Assembly (NCBI GenBank): GCA_964650975.1
Contig: CAZYWA010000385.1
Coordinates: 1-7,870 of the forward strand
DNA length: 7,870 nt
Direction: 5' to 3'
Source of the DNA: CAZYWA01 sp964650975 [NCBI: uncultured bacterium]
Lineage (GTDB): Bacteria; JADJOY01
Each line of letters begins with the position of its first letter. Positions within the stretch are counted from its first letter, which is position 1. Shown here piece after piece: positions 6,622 to 7,870 of the stretch. The notes under the pieces were generated by a model that made no database searches, was not told the origin of the DNA, and saw nothing but the letters and a program-made list of their open reading frames with translations. The position numbers and the translations under genes are program-made.

Positions 6622-6653
6622 GGAGGGCTGCGGTCCCTCGCAGCCGCAGCGTC
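6622..6653 (+). repeat. Palindromic intergenic repeat, copy 2
   Basis: A 32-base unit whose core hairpin is GGCTGCG, loop GTCCCT, CGCAGCC at 6626-6645. Bases 6623-6651 are identical to the reverse complement of 3507-3535. It is oriented opposite to copy 3, with only 12 bases between them. An alternative, shorter stem (GAGGG with CCCTC) is also possible within the unit. Confidence 0.8.
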
Positions 6654-6665
6654 TATCTTGGTTCG

Positions 6666-6697
6666 GACGCTTCGGACGCGAGGGACCGCGTCCCTCC
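6666..6697 (-). repeat. Palindromic intergenic repeat, copy 3, with compensatory stem changes
   Basis: The core hairpin is GGACGCG, loop AGGGAC, CGCGTCC at 6674-6693. Read on the minus strand the unit matches copy 2 at 27 of 32 positions. Four of the five differences are two base-pair swaps within the stem (CT/AG in copy 2, AC/GT in copy 3), so pairing is kept while sequence changes. Its left edge overlaps a perfect 9-bp tandem duplication, TTCGGACGC twice at 6662-6679. Confidence 0.75.
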
Positions 6698-6782
6698 AAC
6701 CGGCACGAGCTCGGTTTGCAGGACGCGCTCCCGGCCGATCCGATTTCGTTCACACCTTCCGAGTCGCGTCAGCCGCCGCGCT

Positions 6783-7870
6783 TCACTGGCGTGTCTCCGT
6801 CGCGATCCCTTGCACCACGGCGAGCGCGGGCAGCGCCTCGCCGTCCGGGCCGTAGACGCCCCAGCGGCCCTCCACCGCTTGCGTGAGCGCGGGCATGCGC
6901 GCCGTCATCCACTGGTTCTGGTCGAGAAAGAGAGCCGCGAGGGAGGTCAGCGAGCCGTCGCGAAGCGCCGCGGCGAGCCGATCGAGGTTCGACTGGTCGA
7001 GCGCCGTGTACTCGGGGTCCGGCCCGTCGCCGTCGGCGATCGCAAACGGCATGAAGCCGTCGATGCCCGCGTCGCGAGCCGAGGACCACGCGTCGGCGAG
7101 GTAGCGCGCCTGCGCGTCCGCGTGGTAGCCACGTGCCGCCGGTCCGTTCGGGTAATCGGTCTCGACCACCATCACTTGCTGGCCGGGCAGCGCGAGCTCG
7201 CGGAACCGCGCGGCGCGGGTGCCGACGATCGTGCCGTCGACCGGCTGCGAGGCGTAGTAGTTGGGATAGGTGTCGAAGCCGATCACGTCGGTGAGCGATC
7301 GCCACGCGGTCGTCGCGTCCTCCCATCCGGGACGCCCGAACGCGGTGTTGAAGCGGTCGTGCATGTCGGTGTTGAGGTTGATCTCGGTCACGGCTTGCGG
7401 ATCGCCCGCGAGCACCGCGTTTCGCAGCGCCGTGAGCAAATCGGTGAGGAAGCCGAAGTCGGACCAAGGGGAAGTGAGGAATCCCGCCAGGCCAGCCGGC
7501 TGCCGCCAGCCGATGAGCGTCGCGGCGGAGGCGATGTTGAGCTCGTTTTCGGTCTGCCACACCTCGATCACCGGAACGCCGGGCGGCGCGTTCGTTTGCG
7601 GGCGCCCGTAGCGTTCGACGATCGCTTGCGCGACCAGCGCCTGCTCGGCGATGTAGGTCTCGGCGCCGAGACGCGCCGGATCGAGCTCGTCGCCGCCCTG
7701 CGTGGGCGGCGACGACGCGCCGACGAATCCGATGACGTGCAGCCCGAGCTCCGCCGCGTGCGCCAGCGCCGCGTCGGGAACCGACCAGTCGGCGGCGGCC
7801 GCGAACCGGTCCACCAGCGACGGGTCCGCGGCGAGGGTCTCGCGGGTGAGCGTGGGAGCTTCGCTGACCG
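6783..7870 (-). CDS. Clan GH-A glycoside hydrolase-like TIM-barrel protein (N-terminus outside window)
   Basis: The frame is open from the window edge to the stop at 6783-6785. A GTG at 7812-7814 could serve as a start, but at least 18 further codons upstream stay open (ending TLAADPSL), so the gene most likely begins beyond 7870. Counting from that GTG (343 residues), the segment VIEVWQTENELN gives an N-E pair at 90-91, as expected for a clan GH-A acid/base Glu. VMVVETDYPNGP gives a candidate nucleophile Glu218 about 127 residues later. The ETDYP motif resembles the ET-YP motif of GH53 endo-galactanases, but the rest does not match GH53 closely enough to assign it. Other recognisable parts are DVIGFDTYPNYY (a barrel strand) and GIDGFMPFAIADG. 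It is probably a secreted glycan hydrolase, though any signal peptide would lie outside the window. It converges on the fused membrane protein gene. Confidence 0.68.
   Translation of the reverse strand, partial: VSEAPTLTRETLAADPSLVDRFAAAADWSVPDAALAHAAELGLHVIGFVGASSPPTQGGDELDPARLGAETYIAEQALVAQAIVERYGRPQTNAPPGVPVIEVWQTENELNIASAATLIGWRQPAGLAGFLTSPWSDFGFLTDLLTALRNAVLAGDPQAVTEINLNTDMHDRFNTAFGRPGWEDATTAWRSLTDVIGFDTYPNYYASQPVDGTIVGTRAARFRELALPGQQVMVVETDYPNGPAARGYHADAQARYLADAWSSARDAGIDGFMPFAIADGDGPDPEYTALDQSNLDRLAAALRDGSLTSLAALFLDQNQWMTARMPALTQAVEGRWGVYGPDGEALPALAVVQGIATETRQ

Larger units (their letters stand above)
6472..6782. other. Convergent intergenic region with hairpins and palindromic repeats
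   Basis: These 311 bases separate two convergent genes and carry no supported coding sequence. From left to right they hold two GC-rich hairpins just after the membrane-protein stop, a small CTCCG/CGGAG hairpin with loop CGCGAC at 6550-6565, and two inverted copies of the palindromic repeat (6622-6653 and 6666-6697). About 85 bases of unremarkable sequence follow before the stop of the minus-strand glycosidase at 6783. Short open frames across this region are arginine-rich and look like noise. Confidence 0.7.

Noticed and set aside
3507-6697. Repeats considered as a CRISPR array or an insertion sequence with terminal inverted repeats
   Set aside because: Only three copies, in mixed orientation and 3 kb apart, with no regular spacers, no transposase between them and no target-site duplication seen.
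6568-6886. Short plus-strand ORFs after the fused membrane protein
   Set aside because: They run through repeat palindromes into the antisense of the minus-strand glycosidase, are Arg/Ser/Pro-rich, and lack a ribosome binding site or motif.

Overview
This is GC-rich bacterial chromosomal DNA, with strong G/C bias at third codon positions and long antisense shadow ORFs. No ribosomal or other lineage marker is present. A secreted glycosidase, a predicted lipoprotein-like signal peptide and a fused membrane/spermidine-synthase-like protein fit a GC-rich Gram-negative or candidate-phylum bacterium, but the phylum cannot be fixed from this window.

Layout. Positions 1-307 (+) hold the 3' end of a PHB-depolymerase/LpqC-type esterase, with an in-frame TAA close to the window edge. 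It converges on an NAD-type isocitrate dehydrogenase (361-1368, -). That gene is divergent from a secreted, compact family-1 glycoside hydrolase (1391-2776, +), and the two start codons are only 22 bp apart. Three bases after the glycosidase stop begins a tiny Cys-rich ORF that appears frameshifted (2780-2909). Next is a hotdog-fold PaaI-like thioesterase on the minus strand (2931-3365). A 253-bp divergent intergenic region separates it from a 950-residue membrane protein fused to a spermidine-synthase-like domain and a TPR-like tail (3619-6471, +). A 311-bp convergent intergenic region full of hairpins (6472-6782) follows. The window closes with a clan GH-A glycoside hydrolase-like protein on the minus strand (6783-7870), whose N-terminus lies outside the window.

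The genes do not form one obvious pathway. There are two glycosidases, one TCA-cycle enzyme, one thioesterase, one esterase and one aminopropyltransferase-like membrane protein, mostly on alternating strands, so only the glycosidase and the small Cys-rich ORF could be co-transcribed.

The most unusual signal is non-coding. A palindromic element occurs three times, once in the intergenic region before the membrane protein and twice in the one after it. Each copy has a 7-bp stem and an invariant AGGGAC/GTCCCT loop. Two stem base pairs differ between copies in a fully compensated way, which suggests selection on structure. It looks like a REP-like intergenic repeat family. No CRISPR array, tRNA, rRNA, transposase or defence system was seen.
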